Numbered from the stretch's first letter, positions 9,335-17,630 are shown. The stretch is 64,000 nucleotides of DNA from Sporosalibacterium faouarense (GCF_016765695.1 NZ_JAETGO010000059.1:18252-82251); one strand, 5' to 3'. Numbers and translations are program-made. Notes: generated by a model not told the origin, from the letters alone.

Positions 9335-9376
9335 ATAGCTATCTCAGAGCATATTGCTTTGAGATAGCTATTTTAA
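9335..9376. terminator. Bidirectional terminator between VOC gene and ABC permease
   Basis: The stem ATAGCTATCTCAGAGC (9335-9350) pairs with GCTTTGAGATAGCTAT (9357-9372), with T and A runs on opposite flanks. It sits between convergent genes and can serve both strands. Confidence 0.8.
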
Positions 9377-9386
9377 AATTGAGAAC

Positions 9387-10190
9387 CTATAGAGGCAAAT
9401 TTCTTCTATTAAAAATAAAAGCTGAAAGTCCGTAAATTAAAATACCACCAATAATAAAAATTATAGATAAGGGAAAAATATTAGAGGTATTATTAATGAT
9501 TTTAGCTGGAATAAAAGCACCAAAAATATTGAGTTTATTTAGCCAAGACAGGCTATCGCTTAAATTTCCAATAGTGTTCATTGCGTAAAATAATAGAGTT
9601 AATCCTACGCTTATAGATATTGAATACTTCTCATCATTAAATATACACGAGAATAAAAATGAATATGATCCTATAACAAAGAATAATATCAGACCCATTA
9701 TATTAACTTTAATGAAAGAAGGGATATCTAAGGCAGAATTTCCAAATAGTATAATTGAGAATAGAATTGAAAAGACGGTTAAAAGAAAAGCCATAATAAT
9801 TTGACCCAATATTAAAATACTTGCATTAGTTAAAGCTACTTTAGTTCTAGAGACTGGAGTAGATAAGTAACAAGCCATAGAACCTCTAGTAACATTTTTT
9901 GCTATTAAACTATTAGCTGTGATTAAAGAAAATATAATCATGAAAATCATATATGGCATTGAGTACATAGTGGTTCCTAAAAAAGAAGTTAAGCCTGGTT
10001 CTACTATGGTGAAACCAAAAGCTTTAATAAAATTGTCAGGCATCATTTCCATAAATACTTTACTCGATTCTGCATTACTTGGATCGAACATACTGATTAT
10101 TATAATAGAATACATTACCAATGCAGCTGAACAAACAAGCATAAATTTATATTTTGATTTTAACGTGGATAAAAATAAAGCTCCGTTCAT
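9387..10190 (-). CDS. ABC-2 type exporter permease
   Basis: A 267-residue membrane protein with about six hydrophobic segments in the ABC-2 permease layout: a first helix near residues 15-35, a large extracytoplasmic loop (SKVFMEMMPDNFIKAFGF), then GSMACYLSTPVSRTKVALTN, the hallmark cytoplasmic coupling segment. It forms the membrane half of an exporter with the ATPase encoded immediately upstream (stop at 10192, start at 10190, essentially contiguous). The divergent TetR regulator and its operators suggest induction by a toxic compound (inference). The substrate is unknown. Confidence 0.87.
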   Translation of the reverse strand: MNGALFLSTLKSKYKFMLVCSAALVMYSIIIISMFDPSNAESSKVFMEMMPDNFIKAFGFTIVEPGLTSFLGTTMYSMPYMIFMIIFSLITANSLIAKNVTRGSMACYLSTPVSRTKVALTNASILILGQIIMAFLLTVFSILFSIILFGNSALDIPSFIKVNIMGLILFFVIGSYSFLFSCIFNDEKYSISISVGLTLLFYAMNTIGNLSDSLSWLNKLNIFGAFIPAKIINNTSNIFPLSIIFIIGGILIYGLSAFIFNRRNLPL

Positions 10191-10191
10191 A

Positions 10192-11076
10192 TTATTCTAC
10201 CTCCTCTTTATATAAACTTATAAAAGCATCTTCAAGACCTTTTTTTTCAACATCAAGATTAACTATGTCACATTGAGATAATATATTTAAAAACTTCTTA
10301 TAATTATTGCTTACTTTTATATATATAGTGAGATTAGTAATAGAATTAATATTTAGCTCGGAGTTTTGTAGTATTTGAATGTCTTTTGGTGACTTTACAG
10401 TGACTTTATATATCTTTGTTTGCATTGATTCCAGGTTATCAGTTGTATCTGTTGTTACAAGACGGCCATCTTTTATAACAGAAATACGGTCACAAGTACG
10501 TCTCACCTCATCAAATATATGTGAGGAAAGTAGAATCGTTTTACTTCTTTTTTTCTCTTCAAGAATAAGATTAATGAGTTCATTCTGCATTAGTGGGTCA
10601 AGGCCAGATGACGGTTCATCTAGTATAAGTATTTCAGGATCATGCATAAAAGCAGTAATGAGCCCTATTTTCTGTTTCATTCCCTTAGACATTTTTTTGA
10701 TTTTTATATTTGGATTTATATTAAAACGTTCAATTAAACTATTGCGCATAGAATGATTTTTTAATCCACGCATATTACTTATTAAATCTAAGAGTTCTAT
10801 TCCTGACATACCTTCTATAAAATTTATTTCTCCTGGAAGGTATCCTATATACTTTTGAATTTCGGTTCTATCATTCCAGCAATTAAAGTCTTTAATTGAT
10901 GCATTACCTGAATTAGGCTGCATAAACCCCATAAGATGACGAATAGTAGTGGTTTTTCCAGCACCATTTGGTCCAAGATAACCAAGTACTTCTCCTTTAT
11001 TGACTTGAAAATCAATGTTAAAAATACCTGTAGTCTCTGAGAAAGATTTTGTTAGATTACTTACAATTATACTCAT
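10192..11076 (-). CDS. ABC transporter ATP-binding protein (exporter type)
   Basis: A 294-residue nucleotide-binding subunit. ATG 11076 is preferred over the longer frame from 11154: it has AAGGGGTG upstream, and the longer frame would cross the promoter. Walker A is GYLGPNGAGKTTT, signature KMSKGMKQKIGL, Walker B LILDEPSSGLD and switch histidine in LLSSHIF. The C-terminal extension (about 215-294) is typical of ABC-2 exporters. It is the first gene of a two-gene operon with the permease at 9387 and is driven by a consensus promoter that overlaps a TetR-type operator. Confidence 0.93.
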   Translation of the reverse strand: MSIIVSNLTKSFSETTGIFNIDFQVNKGEVLGYLGPNGAGKTTTIRHLMGFMQPNSGNASIKDFNCWNDRTEIQKYIGYLPGEINFIEGMSGIELLDLISNMRGLKNHSMRNSLIERFNINPNIKIKKMSKGMKQKIGLITAFMHDPEILILDEPSSGLDPLMQNELINLILEEKKRSKTILLSSHIFDEVRRTCDRISVIKDGRLVTTDTTDNLESMQTKIYKVTVKSPKDIQILQNSELNINSITNLTIYIKVSNNYKKFLNILSQCDIVNLDVEKKGLEDAFISLYKEEVE

Positions 11077-11094
11077 AAAATCACCCCTTATAAA

Positions 11095-11127
11095 ATTATG
11101 AACTTTATAGCTTCTTGAGTTCATAAT
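11095..11127. promoter_or_regulatory. TetR-type operator 1, over the exporter promoter
   Basis: A perfect 10-bp inverted repeat: ATTATGAACT (11095-11104) and AGTTCATAAT (11118-11127). Its core is TGAAC-N15-GTTCA, the same as operator 2. It covers the -10 box and start region of the minus-strand exporter promoter. Confidence 0.65.
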
Positions 11128-11151
11128 ATAACGAAGGGCTTTGTTTGTCAA
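11123..11151 (-). promoter_or_regulatory. Sigma-A promoter of the ABC exporter operon
   Basis: On the minus strand, TTGACA (11151-11146), a 17-bp spacer and TATTAT (11128-11123). The -10 box overlaps operator 1, so a bound repressor should exclude RNA polymerase. Confidence 0.75.
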
Positions 11152-11156
11152 CACAT

Positions 11157-11187
11157 TTTTGAACTTATATATTGAATTTGTTCAAAA
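11157..11187. promoter_or_regulatory. TetR-type operator 2, over the regulator promoter
   Basis: TTTTGAAC (11157-11164) and GTTCAAAA (11180-11187) form an 8-bp inverted repeat with core TGAAC-N15-GTTCA. It overlaps the -35 box of the tetR promoter. Confidence 0.65.
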
Positions 11188-11200
11188 GTTTTGCTACTAT
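11172..11200 (+). promoter_or_regulatory. Sigma-A promoter of the TetR gene
   Basis: TTGAAT at 11172-11177, a 17-bp spacer and TACTAT at 11195-11200. The start codon is 24 bp downstream. The -35 lies inside operator 2, which points to autoregulation. Confidence 0.6.
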
Positions 11201-11224
11201 AGTAGATAAATGAGGTGATAAAGC

Positions 11225-11803
11225 ATGAATGGATTCGATAGACGAAAGCAGAAAAAAATGAATGATATTTTAACCGCGGCATTTGATTTATTTAAAAAGA
11301 ATGGAATTGAGGCTGTTAAAATTACAGATGTTGCTGAGAAAGCTAATGTTTCAAAGGTAACTATATATAACTATTTTGGGAGTAAAGAAGAGCTAGCAAG
11401 ACAAGTAATATTTGACTATATGGATAAAAAAGCAGAAGAATTTAAGACATATATGAGTAGTGACTTATCTTTTAAAGATAAATTTAATTTGATGATAACA
11501 GTTAAAATGGGTTCAGTAGATGAATTAACAGATGGTTCGACAGATGGGCTGTTGGATAATGACATGATATTATCTCCACAGGTACAGGAATTTTTGAAGA
11601 CATATGCAGAAACTAAGATTAAACCAATTTTTATAAATTTCATTGAGCAAGGTAAGCAAGAAGGTGAGATTGATAGCGAAATAAATACTGAAACAATATT
11701 GAAATATATACAATCAATTAATAATATTCTACAATATCCTATTTCAGTTCAAGAGAGAATTGATTTAGGAAAGTTGTTTTTTTACGGTTTAAGAGGTAAA
11801 TAA
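11225..11803 (+). CDS. TetR-family repressor, likely controlling the divergent ABC exporter
   Basis: A 192-residue TetR protein. The N-terminal HTH is plain: DILTAAFDLFKKNGIEAVKI, then VAEKANVSKVTIYNYFGSKE. The rest is a helical ligand-binding/dimer domain of normal length. The ribosome-binding site is GAGGTGAT. It is divergent from the exporter operon, with two identical TGAAC-N15-GTTCA dyads placed over the two promoters. The simple model is repression of both transcripts until an exported compound binds (inference). Confidence 0.92.
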   Translation: MNGFDRRKQKKMNDILTAAFDLFKKNGIEAVKITDVAEKANVSKVTIYNYFGSKEELARQVIFDYMDKKAEEFKTYMSSDLSFKDKFNLMITVKMGSVDELTDGSTDGLLDNDMILSPQVQEFLKTYAETKIKPIFINFIEQGKQEGEIDSEINTETILKYIQSINNILQYPISVQERIDLGKLFFYGLRGK

Positions 11804-11921
11804 TTAAGGCAAATTATAGAAAGTGATATTACCACAAGACATAATTTTACTAGAAAATCATTAAAGAAAATATTACAATATGAGGGATATTAAATTCAAC
11901 GAAGAATTAATCCATATAAAG

Positions 11922-11957
11922 AAAAACGTCAATAGCTTTAAAGTTATTGACGTTTTT
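11922..11957 (+). terminator. Rho-independent terminator after tetR
   Basis: AAAAACGTCAATA (11922-11934) pairs with a TATTGACGTTTTT arm ending at 11957, around a loop containing GCTTTAAAG; a T-rich tail follows. It is 118 bp after the tetR stop. Confidence 0.8.
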
Positions 11958-12092
11958 AAATGCTAATATCATCATTCTGTTTTTAGATAACAGCTAACTA
12001 AAGTGAATAACTTCATGTGAGTCAATTATGAGATTTATATCATGATATTATAAAATTATATATCACTGAGTGAGCTATTAAGGAGCCATTCA

Positions 12093-12140
12093 ATGGATAG
12101 TAAATCAATAATAGACGAATACTATTTAAAAAGCTTGTGA
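12093..12140 (+). CDS. Possible 15-codon leader peptide before the amino-acid permease
   Basis: ATG 12093 follows AAGGAG (12080-12085) at 7 bp and encodes MDSKSIIDEYYLKSL, with its stop at 12138-12140. The permease start is only 13 bp later, and its own GAGGAGG site begins almost at this stop, so translational coupling is possible. No known family is recognised, and the frame is short enough to be chance. Support rests on the strong ribosome-binding site and the spacing. Confidence 0.4.
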   Translation: MDSKSIIDEYYLKSL

Positions 12141-12153
12141 ATGAGGAGGAATA

Positions 12154-13620
12154 ATGATGGAGAAACATCATAAGGGTCTAACAGCAGTTCAATTAGCTAT
12201 GATGGCACTGGGAACTGTAGTAGGAGGGTCTTTCTTTCTTGGTTCAGCTGTTGCAATTCGAAGTGCTGGACCATCTGTTATCATTTCATATATTTTTGGA
12301 GGCTTTTTAGTCTATTTTATTCTTTTCGCATTATCTGAAATGACAGTCGCAGACCCAGAACCTGGGTCTTTTAGAACTTATGCTGAAAGAGCATTTGGTA
12401 CAGGATTAGGCTTTGTTGTAGGATGGGTTTATTGGACAGGGATAGTATTAGCAATGTCTAGTGAAGCAATTGCTATATCTGTTTTTCTAAGGTCATGGCT
12501 TCCAGGAGTTTCATTACCAATAATGGGCTCGATAATAATCATAATAATTACAGGATTAAATCTATTAGGAGCAGAAAAATTGAGCAAATTAGAAAGTGGT
12601 CTTGCTGCAATTAAGCTTTTAGCCATTGTGGGATTTATAGTATTAGGAGTAATGCTGATCTTTGGAATATTTTTTAATGGTCAAAAGATAGGATCTGGAG
12701 CCTTGTCTCAAGAAACATGGTTTCCTGGCGGATTTAGTGGAATTGCTGGAAGTATGCTTATTGTTATGTTTACGTATGCTGGATTTGAAATTATTGGGTT
12801 AGCTGCATCAGAAACTGATAATCCTCATAATATAGTACCTAAAGCAATATCATATACAGTGATTAGTCTTGTAGGACTCTATGTAGCTGCAATCATAGTG
12901 CTTTTACCATTAATACCTACTAGTGTTCTTACAGAGGAAAGAAGTCCTATGGTTTTAGCTTTATCTAGATGGAATTTGGGATGGGCCGGTGGTGCAATGA
13001 ATGCAGTACTAATAACAGCTATTTTCTCAACTATGTTAGCAGCGATGTTTGGTCTTGGTAGAATGATAAAATCCCTAGCAGATGAAGGACATGGACCAAC
13101 TTGGCTAAAGGATAATAAGGACATTCCGTATAGAGGAATTCTTTTTTCAGGAGCGGCAATGCTTGTAGGGTTATTTTTTGGGTTCGTTTTACCAAAACAA
13201 GTTTATATCTTTTTAGTTAGTTCGGGAGGATTCTCTTTACTTTTCACATACTTAATCATTTTGGTTACCCATAAAAAATTTAGAAAGAAAAGTGGTTGTC
13301 TACCTAAGGGAAAATGTCAATTGCCAGGATATCCATATACTTCGTGGATAGCTATACTAAGTTTAATTGGAATCATAGTAAGTATGCCATTAGTTCCAGG
13401 GCAAGGATATGGGTTAATAGCAGGTATTATACTAATATTATTATATTTAAGTTTATATTTAGTTCAAAAGCATTTTTTCAAAAGCAAAAATAATAAGGAT
13501 AAAGCCATAAAAGAGAAAAATTCGTTGAACTCTAAAATGTTTCCTGTACCTAGAACAATAGTAGAAACTTCAGAAGAACTAACTCCTGAAGATTTGAATG
13601 ATGAAAAAAATAAAAAGTAA
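12154..13620 (+). CDS. APC-superfamily amino acid permease
   Basis: A 488-residue polytopic membrane protein with about 12 hydrophobic segments. The N-terminus (GLTAVQLAMMALGTVVGGSFFLG) carries the unwound first-helix glycine motif of the APC superfamily, and later segments (SSEAIAISVFL, MLIVMFTYAGFEIIGLAASE, IFSTMLAAMFGLGRMIKSLADEG) match basic/neutral amino acid permeases. A charged tail of about 40 residues follows the last helix. It probably imports or exchanges an amino acid using a cation gradient; substrate unknown. GAGGAGG precedes the start (ATG 12157 is also possible). It is flanked by terminators, so it is probably transcribed alone. Confidence 0.9.
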   Translation: MMEKHHKGLTAVQLAMMALGTVVGGSFFLGSAVAIRSAGPSVIISYIFGGFLVYFILFALSEMTVADPEPGSFRTYAERAFGTGLGFVVGWVYWTGIVLAMSSEAIAISVFLRSWLPGVSLPIMGSIIIIIITGLNLLGAEKLSKLESGLAAIKLLAIVGFIVLGVMLIFGIFFNGQKIGSGALSQETWFPGGFSGIAGSMLIVMFTYAGFEIIGLAASETDNPHNIVPKAISYTVISLVGLYVAAIIVLLPLIPTSVLTEERSPMVLALSRWNLGWAGGAMNAVLITAIFSTMLAAMFGLGRMIKSLADEGHGPTWLKDNKDIPYRGILFSGAAMLVGLFFGFVLPKQVYIFLVSSGGFSLLFTYLIILVTHKKFRKKSGCLPKGKCQLPGYPYTSWIAILSLIGIIVSMPLVPGQGYGLIAGIILILLYLSLYLVQKHFFKSKNNKDKAIKEKNSLNSKMFPVPRTIVETSEELTPEDLNDEKNKK

Positions 13621-13707
13621 AATTAATATTGATATTAGGACAATGAAACGGTAAAAGCTATAAAAAAGGTAAGAAATTAAATTACTAGAATAAGATAAAC
13701 AAATTAC

Positions 13708-13729
13708 AGACGGTCTTAGACCGTCTTAA
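13708..13729 (+). terminator. Terminator hairpin after the permease
   Basis: GACGGTC (13709-13715), loop TTA, GACCGTC (13719-13725), then TTAATCTTT. A compact GC-rich stem with a modest T tail. Confidence 0.65.
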
Positions 13730-14039
13730 TCTTTATGCAGAAATAAATTAATGACCAAAGATAATCTTGAATGAATTAGAAACAGATTTAGTAATAATTG
13801 AATACATATTTTACAATAATGATGATTTTTTAGATGTAGCATTAGGATAAATTAAATAGAATTTTATAAATTTAGATTATGCAAGTTATCTATCAGCTGT
13901 TTTATATATCCTAATTTATAGAAAATATTTATGGACAAAGCAAAAAGTATAATATTTACCTATAATAGCAAGATTAACCACATACTTGTACTATAATTTA
14001 TTATGAGAATAAAAATAAAAATTTTAAGGGGGCAACAAA
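13730..14039. other. Intergenic gap with a possible gene remnant
   Basis: No complete gene seen. About 13762-13849 on the plus strand is open in one frame and reads like protein (LNELETDLVIIEY followed by IFYNNDDFLDVALG and a stop), with no ribosome-binding site or clear start; it may be the tail of a decayed gene or chance. The rest is AT-rich. The last 20 bp hold the ribosome-binding site AAGGGGG of the reductase gene. Confidence 0.35.
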
Positions 14040-15341
14040 ATGGCTGATTACAGGGAATTGTGGAAATCACTAGATATGGACTTGGAAAAGCATGATCAAT
14101 TGTGCGAAGTTTTACCTAAATTTTACGACGAAATTTACTTATCACAAGAAAAGCGACCTGAAGGAATGAATTATTTTAATTTTGTTATTGCAGAAGTTCA
14201 TGGATTGAGAATCCAAGAATTAGCAGAGCATAGAAAAAATGGTCAAAAAGTGGTTGGAAGTTTCTGCGTATTTGTACCTGATGAAGTAATAAGTGCTGCA
14301 GATGCAGTTGGAGTAGGTTTATGTAGTGGGTCTGATTTTTGGATACCTGATGGTGAAAAATATCTTCCAAGAAACTCATGTCCATTAGTAAAAGCAGCTG
14401 TTGGAGCAAAGACAAGTGGAACCTGTCCTTATTTTCAATCATGTGATTTATTAGTAGGGGAGACTACATGTGATGGGAAGAAAAAAGCATGGGAGATACT
14501 AGGGGAGCATGTACCTATGCATGTTATGGACTTACCTCAAATGAAAAGAGAAAAAGACAAGATTCACTGGATGGATGAAATAAGAATATTTATAGATGAG
14601 CTTGAAGAATTAACAGGTAATAAGATTACAGAAGAGAGCTTAGCAAGAGGAATAGAGCTAATAAATAAAAAGCGTGAGGTTTTACAAAGATTATATGATT
14701 TAAGGAAAGAAGAAAACCTACCTATAAGTGGTAAGGATGCGTTATTAGTAACTCAGATTGCATTTTATGATAATCCAGAAAGATTTATTGAGAAAACAAA
14801 TGAGCTATGTGAAGAGTTGGAGAAAAGAGTACAAAATAAAGAAAGTGTATTTGCAGAAGGGACTCCAAGAATTCTTGTTAGTGGGACACCAATGGCAGTT
14901 CCTAATTGGAAGTTGCATCATATGATTGAAACTAGTGGAGGCTCTGTAGTTTGTGAAGAAACCTGTACTGGAACTAGATATTTTGAAAATTTAGTTGATA
15001 ATACGGGAGAAACTATGGAAGAGCAAATAAAGGCTCTATCAGACAGATATCTCAATATTAACTGTGCATGTTTTACACCGAATCCAGGTAGAATAGATGA
15101 TATACTTAGACTTTATAAAGAATATAAGGCCGATGGAGTAGTTTATTATACATTACCATTCTGTCAAACCTATGCTACAGAATTTAAAAAAGTGAAAGAG
15201 GCACTAGATAAAGCAGATATACCAGTGATTATGATAGAATCTGATTATAGTTTACAAGATGCTGGACAACTTAAAACTCGCCTTGAAGCCTTTTTTGAAA
15301 TGTTAGAACCAAAAAAGGAAATAGCTGCTGCTAATAAATAA
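14040..15341 (+). CDS. Double-cubane-cluster-containing anaerobic reductase (2-hydroxyacyl-CoA dehydratase D family)
   Basis: A 433-residue protein of the 2-hydroxyacyl-CoA dehydratase/benzoyl-CoA reductase superfamily, single-chain double-cubane branch (DCCP, related to E. coli YjiM). Cysteines cluster where iron-sulfur ligands are expected: C76, C95, C114, C129, C135 and C144, then CEETCTGTRYFE and NCACFTPNPGR in the second half. Known relatives hold a double-cubane [8Fe-9S] cluster and, powered by an ATPase activator, reduce small molecules such as acetylene or hydrazine; the physiological substrate is not established. The activator is encoded two genes downstream (15635), in the same operon. 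The ribosome-binding site is AAGGGGG. Confidence 0.9.
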   Translation: MADYRELWKSLDMDLEKHDQLCEVLPKFYDEIYLSQEKRPEGMNYFNFVIAEVHGLRIQELAEHRKNGQKVVGSFCVFVPDEVISAADAVGVGLCSGSDFWIPDGEKYLPRNSCPLVKAAVGAKTSGTCPYFQSCDLLVGETTCDGKKKAWEILGEHVPMHVMDLPQMKREKDKIHWMDEIRIFIDELEELTGNKITEESLARGIELINKKREVLQRLYDLRKEENLPISGKDALLVTQIAFYDNPERFIEKTNELCEELEKRVQNKESVFAEGTPRILVSGTPMAVPNWKLHHMIETSGGSVVCEETCTGTRYFENLVDNTGETMEEQIKALSDRYLNINCACFTPNPGRIDDILRLYKEYKADGVVYYTLPFCQTYATEFKKVKEALDKADIPVIMIESDYSLQDAGQLKTRLEAFFEMLEPKKEIAAANK

Positions 15342-15350
15342 GGGGGTTAT

Positions 15351-15614
15351 ATGAAGACAAGAAAATATTTGTATATACTTTTTCCTTCATATAATGATGG
15401 ATTGGCACTTGAGAGTATTTTAAAAACAAAATTTATAAGTTATACAATAGTGCCCACTCCAAGAGATTTAAGTAAGTGCTGTGGTATATCTATGAAAGTA
15501 GAAGATAAAGACGTTGAATCTATTAAAGATATAGTTGATGGAAATCCTAATATAAGTATTGAAGGAATATTTGAGTTAAAGAAACCAAGGAAAAGCTTAT
15601 TTGGTTCTTTATAA
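15351..15614 (+). CDS. DUF3343-domain protein
   Basis: An 87-residue soluble protein. The pattern KYLYILFPSYNDGLALESIL, then TPRDLSKCCGISMKV, is that of DUF3343 (putative Se/S carrier-like family), which carries a conserved cysteine pair seen here as CC. It starts 9 bp after the reductase stop and ends 20 bp before the activase, so it is co-transcribed with both. In related genomes DUF3343 genes often sit beside this reductase/activase pair. A role in sulfur or cluster handling is only an inference. Confidence 0.85.
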   Translation: MKTRKYLYILFPSYNDGLALESILKTKFISYTIVPTPRDLSKCCGISMKVEDKDVESIKDIVDGNPNISIEGIFELKKPRKSLFGSL

Positions 15615-15634
15615 ATTAAGTAGGAGGAGCATAT

Positions 15635-16402
15635 ATGTATTCTATCGGAATAGATGCTGGGTCTGTAGCAACAAAAGGTGTTATTTTTGACGGAGAAAAG
15701 ATTGAGCATGTAATAATTCCTACCGGCTGGAGTCCTAAGACGGCATCAGAAGAAGTTTTAAAACAGCTATTAGTAAAATCCAATATAAAAAAAGAAGATG
15801 TAGAAAGGATAATAGGAACAGGTTATGGAAGGATATCAATGCCATTTGTGGATAAGGCTATTACAGAAATAACATGTCATGCTAAAGGAGCACATTATTT
15901 GAATAAAAAGGTAAGAACTATCTTAGATATAGGAGGTCAAGATAGTAAGGTTATAAATATAGATGAAAATGGAAATATAACTGACTTTTTGATGAACGAT
16001 AAGTGTGCAGCAGGTACAGGGCGCTTCCTTCAGGTTATGGCAAACGTTCTTGGAAAGGATGTAAGTGAGCTTGATGATTTAACTAATAATGCACGTCCTG
16101 AGGCAATAACAAGCATGTGTACTGTTTTTGCAGAATCAGAGGTTATTAGTCTTTTAGCGAAAGGTATACCTAAAGAAAACATTGCATCAGGCATTATGCA
16201 TTCAATCGCTAGCAGAGGGGTTTCTCTGCTAGAAAGAATAAATATACTGGATGACGTAGCCTTTACTGGTGGCGTTGCTAGAAGTGATGTAATAGGAAGG
16301 ATTATAAATGATAAGATTAGCAAAACCATTTATAAACCTCCAAACTCTCAGATAGTAGGTGCATTGGGAGCAGCAGTAATAGGATATCGAGAATTACTAT
16401 AA
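15635..16402 (+). CDS. Acyl-CoA dehydratase activase (ASKHA ATPase, Fe-S electron injector)
   Basis: A 255-residue BadF/BadG/HgdC-type activator. ATP-site motifs are GIDAGSVATKGVIFDG (5-20), DIGGQDSKVI (98-107) and FTGGVARS near the C-terminus. C124 (NDKCAAGTGRF) and C162 (SMCTVFAESEV) match the two cysteines per subunit that hold the intersubunit [4Fe-4S] cluster. Family members hydrolyse ATP to push low-potential electrons into a partner reductase; the partner here is the gene at 14040. The length is normal and the ribosome-binding site is AGGAGGAG. Probable homologue of DCCP-R/YjiL. Confidence 0.93.
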   Translation: MYSIGIDAGSVATKGVIFDGEKIEHVIIPTGWSPKTASEEVLKQLLVKSNIKKEDVERIIGTGYGRISMPFVDKAITEITCHAKGAHYLNKKVRTILDIGGQDSKVINIDENGNITDFLMNDKCAAGTGRFLQVMANVLGKDVSELDDLTNNARPEAITSMCTVFAESEVISLLAKGIPKENIASGIMHSIASRGVSLLERINILDDVAFTGGVARSDVIGRIINDKISKTIYKPPNSQIVGALGAAVIGYRELL

Positions 16403-16416
16403 CTAAAGTTCTTGAA

Positions 16417-16471
16417 ACATACGAAATAGGATAAAATATATGTTCATATATTTTATCCTATTTCATATGTT
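16417..16471 (+). terminator. Long terminator hairpin after the reductase operon
   Basis: GAAATAGGATAAAATATATG (16423-16442) is perfectly complementary to 16445-16464 across a 2-base loop. Flanking AACATA/TATGTT extends the stem with one mismatch. It is the second very long hairpin in the window. Confidence 0.7.
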
Positions 16472-16523
16472 AAGATAAAAATCTCTAGTTAAAAAAATAA
16501 TTTTATTACATTTGTTGCAATTA

Positions 16524-16552
16524 TTGATATTATTTAACAAATAATATACAAT
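16524..16552 (+). promoter_or_regulatory. Sigma-A promoter of the lipoprotein gene
   Basis: TTGATA at 16524-16529, a 17-bp spacer and TACAAT at 16547-16552, 33 bp before the start codon. Confidence 0.55.
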
Positions 16553-16585
16553 TATATATGATAAAAAAATAGGGGGGAAACTAGA

Positions 16586-17617
16586 ATGAAAAAAATATCG
16601 ATAGTAGTAGCTTTGCTACTTCTGCTAAGTATGCTAGCAGGTTGTGGTGGAAGTAGTGTTACAAATGTAGAAAAGAAAAATGATAGTAATAATGAAATGG
16701 CAAGTGATACTACTGGAGAAGAGACACAGAATGAAGGTGAGGAAGAAGCAGGGAAAGATAAAACTGAGGAGCCAAAAGTATATCAAATAGGTGATAAAGT
16801 AACAGTAGATGATAAGTATGCACTAACTATATTAGGGGCACATACAACTGAAGAAAGAAATCAATTTTCTGACAAAGAAGTTGCTCAGGTTGTGATTATA
16901 GACTATATGTATGAAAATATAGCTGAGGAATCAGAAGATATATACATATCTGATATGGATTTTAAGTTTATAGATGAGTATGGAAATATGTGTGATACAT
17001 ACCCAGTAGGCGGGGTTTATCAGCCCGAAAATACACCAGTTGGGGCAAGAAGTTTAACATCAATGACTATAGGTACCATCGAGGAAAGTGATAAAATAAA
17101 ACTAAACTATTATGGTAATATGTTTAGCTCAGATCCAACAATTGAATTTGAAGTTAAAATTGGAGAAGCTGTCGAACCTGTACTTGAAGGAGAAGCGCCA
17201 AGCTATGAAAATACTTTTAGTATTGGAGATACTATAGAAGTAAAGACTGAAGCTGGAGATTACACACTTAGCATAGATAATATAGAGCTTGTAACAGATA
17301 GAAATCAGTTTGCAGAAAAAGATGCGAAGGAAGTATATAAAATAACATATACTTATTCAAATGTTAGTTTAGAAGAAGATTTGTATATTTCTGAAACAGA
17401 CTTTAGAGTTATAGATGGAAATGGCAACATGGCATTTACTTATCCAGGAAATATCACAAAATATCCTCAAGCGACTATAAAAGGAGCTAAGACTACTGCA
17501 GAAATGATTATTGGGACTCATACCGAAGGTGACACTTTAACATTATGTTACTCGGATAATATGTTTTCAAGTGTTTCTGATTTCAAAATAGTTTTAGAAA
17601 ATATCAAAGGTAACTAA
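16586..17617 (+). CDS. Lipoprotein with two tandem DUF4352-like domains
   Basis: 343 residues. The signal peptide MKKISIVVALLLLLSMLAGC has a standard lipobox (LAGC, C20), so the protein is lipid-anchored outside the membrane. A charged, glutamate-rich linker follows (about 30-65). Residues about 66-185 and 205-340 are clear internal repeats: both contain YQIGD or FSIGD, then RNQF, a YIS-D-F pair (YISDMDFKFID; YISETDFRVID), G-GNM, and finally a NMFSS motif. The domain resembles the immunoglobulin-like DUF4352 fold of secreted clostridial and bacillar proteins. Ligand and role are unknown. It is monocistronic. Confidence 0.8.
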   Translation: MKKISIVVALLLLLSMLAGCGGSSVTNVEKKNDSNNEMASDTTGEETQNEGEEEAGKDKTEEPKVYQIGDKVTVDDKYALTILGAHTTEERNQFSDKEVAQVVIIDYMYENIAEESEDIYISDMDFKFIDEYGNMCDTYPVGGVYQPENTPVGARSLTSMTIGTIEESDKIKLNYYGNMFSSDPTIEFEVKIGEAVEPVLEGEAPSYENTFSIGDTIEVKTEAGDYTLSIDNIELVTDRNQFAEKDAKEVYKITYTYSNVSLEEDLYISETDFRVIDGNGNMAFTYPGNITKYPQATIKGAKTTAEMIIGTHTEGDTLTLCYSDNMFSSVSDFKIVLENIKGN

Positions 17618-17630
17618 AATATTTTAAATG

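Noticed and set aside
11077..11154. Upstream extension of the exporter ATPase to 11154
   Set aside because: It crosses the promoter and operator and adds a leader unlike the family; ATG 11076 has a good ribosome-binding site.
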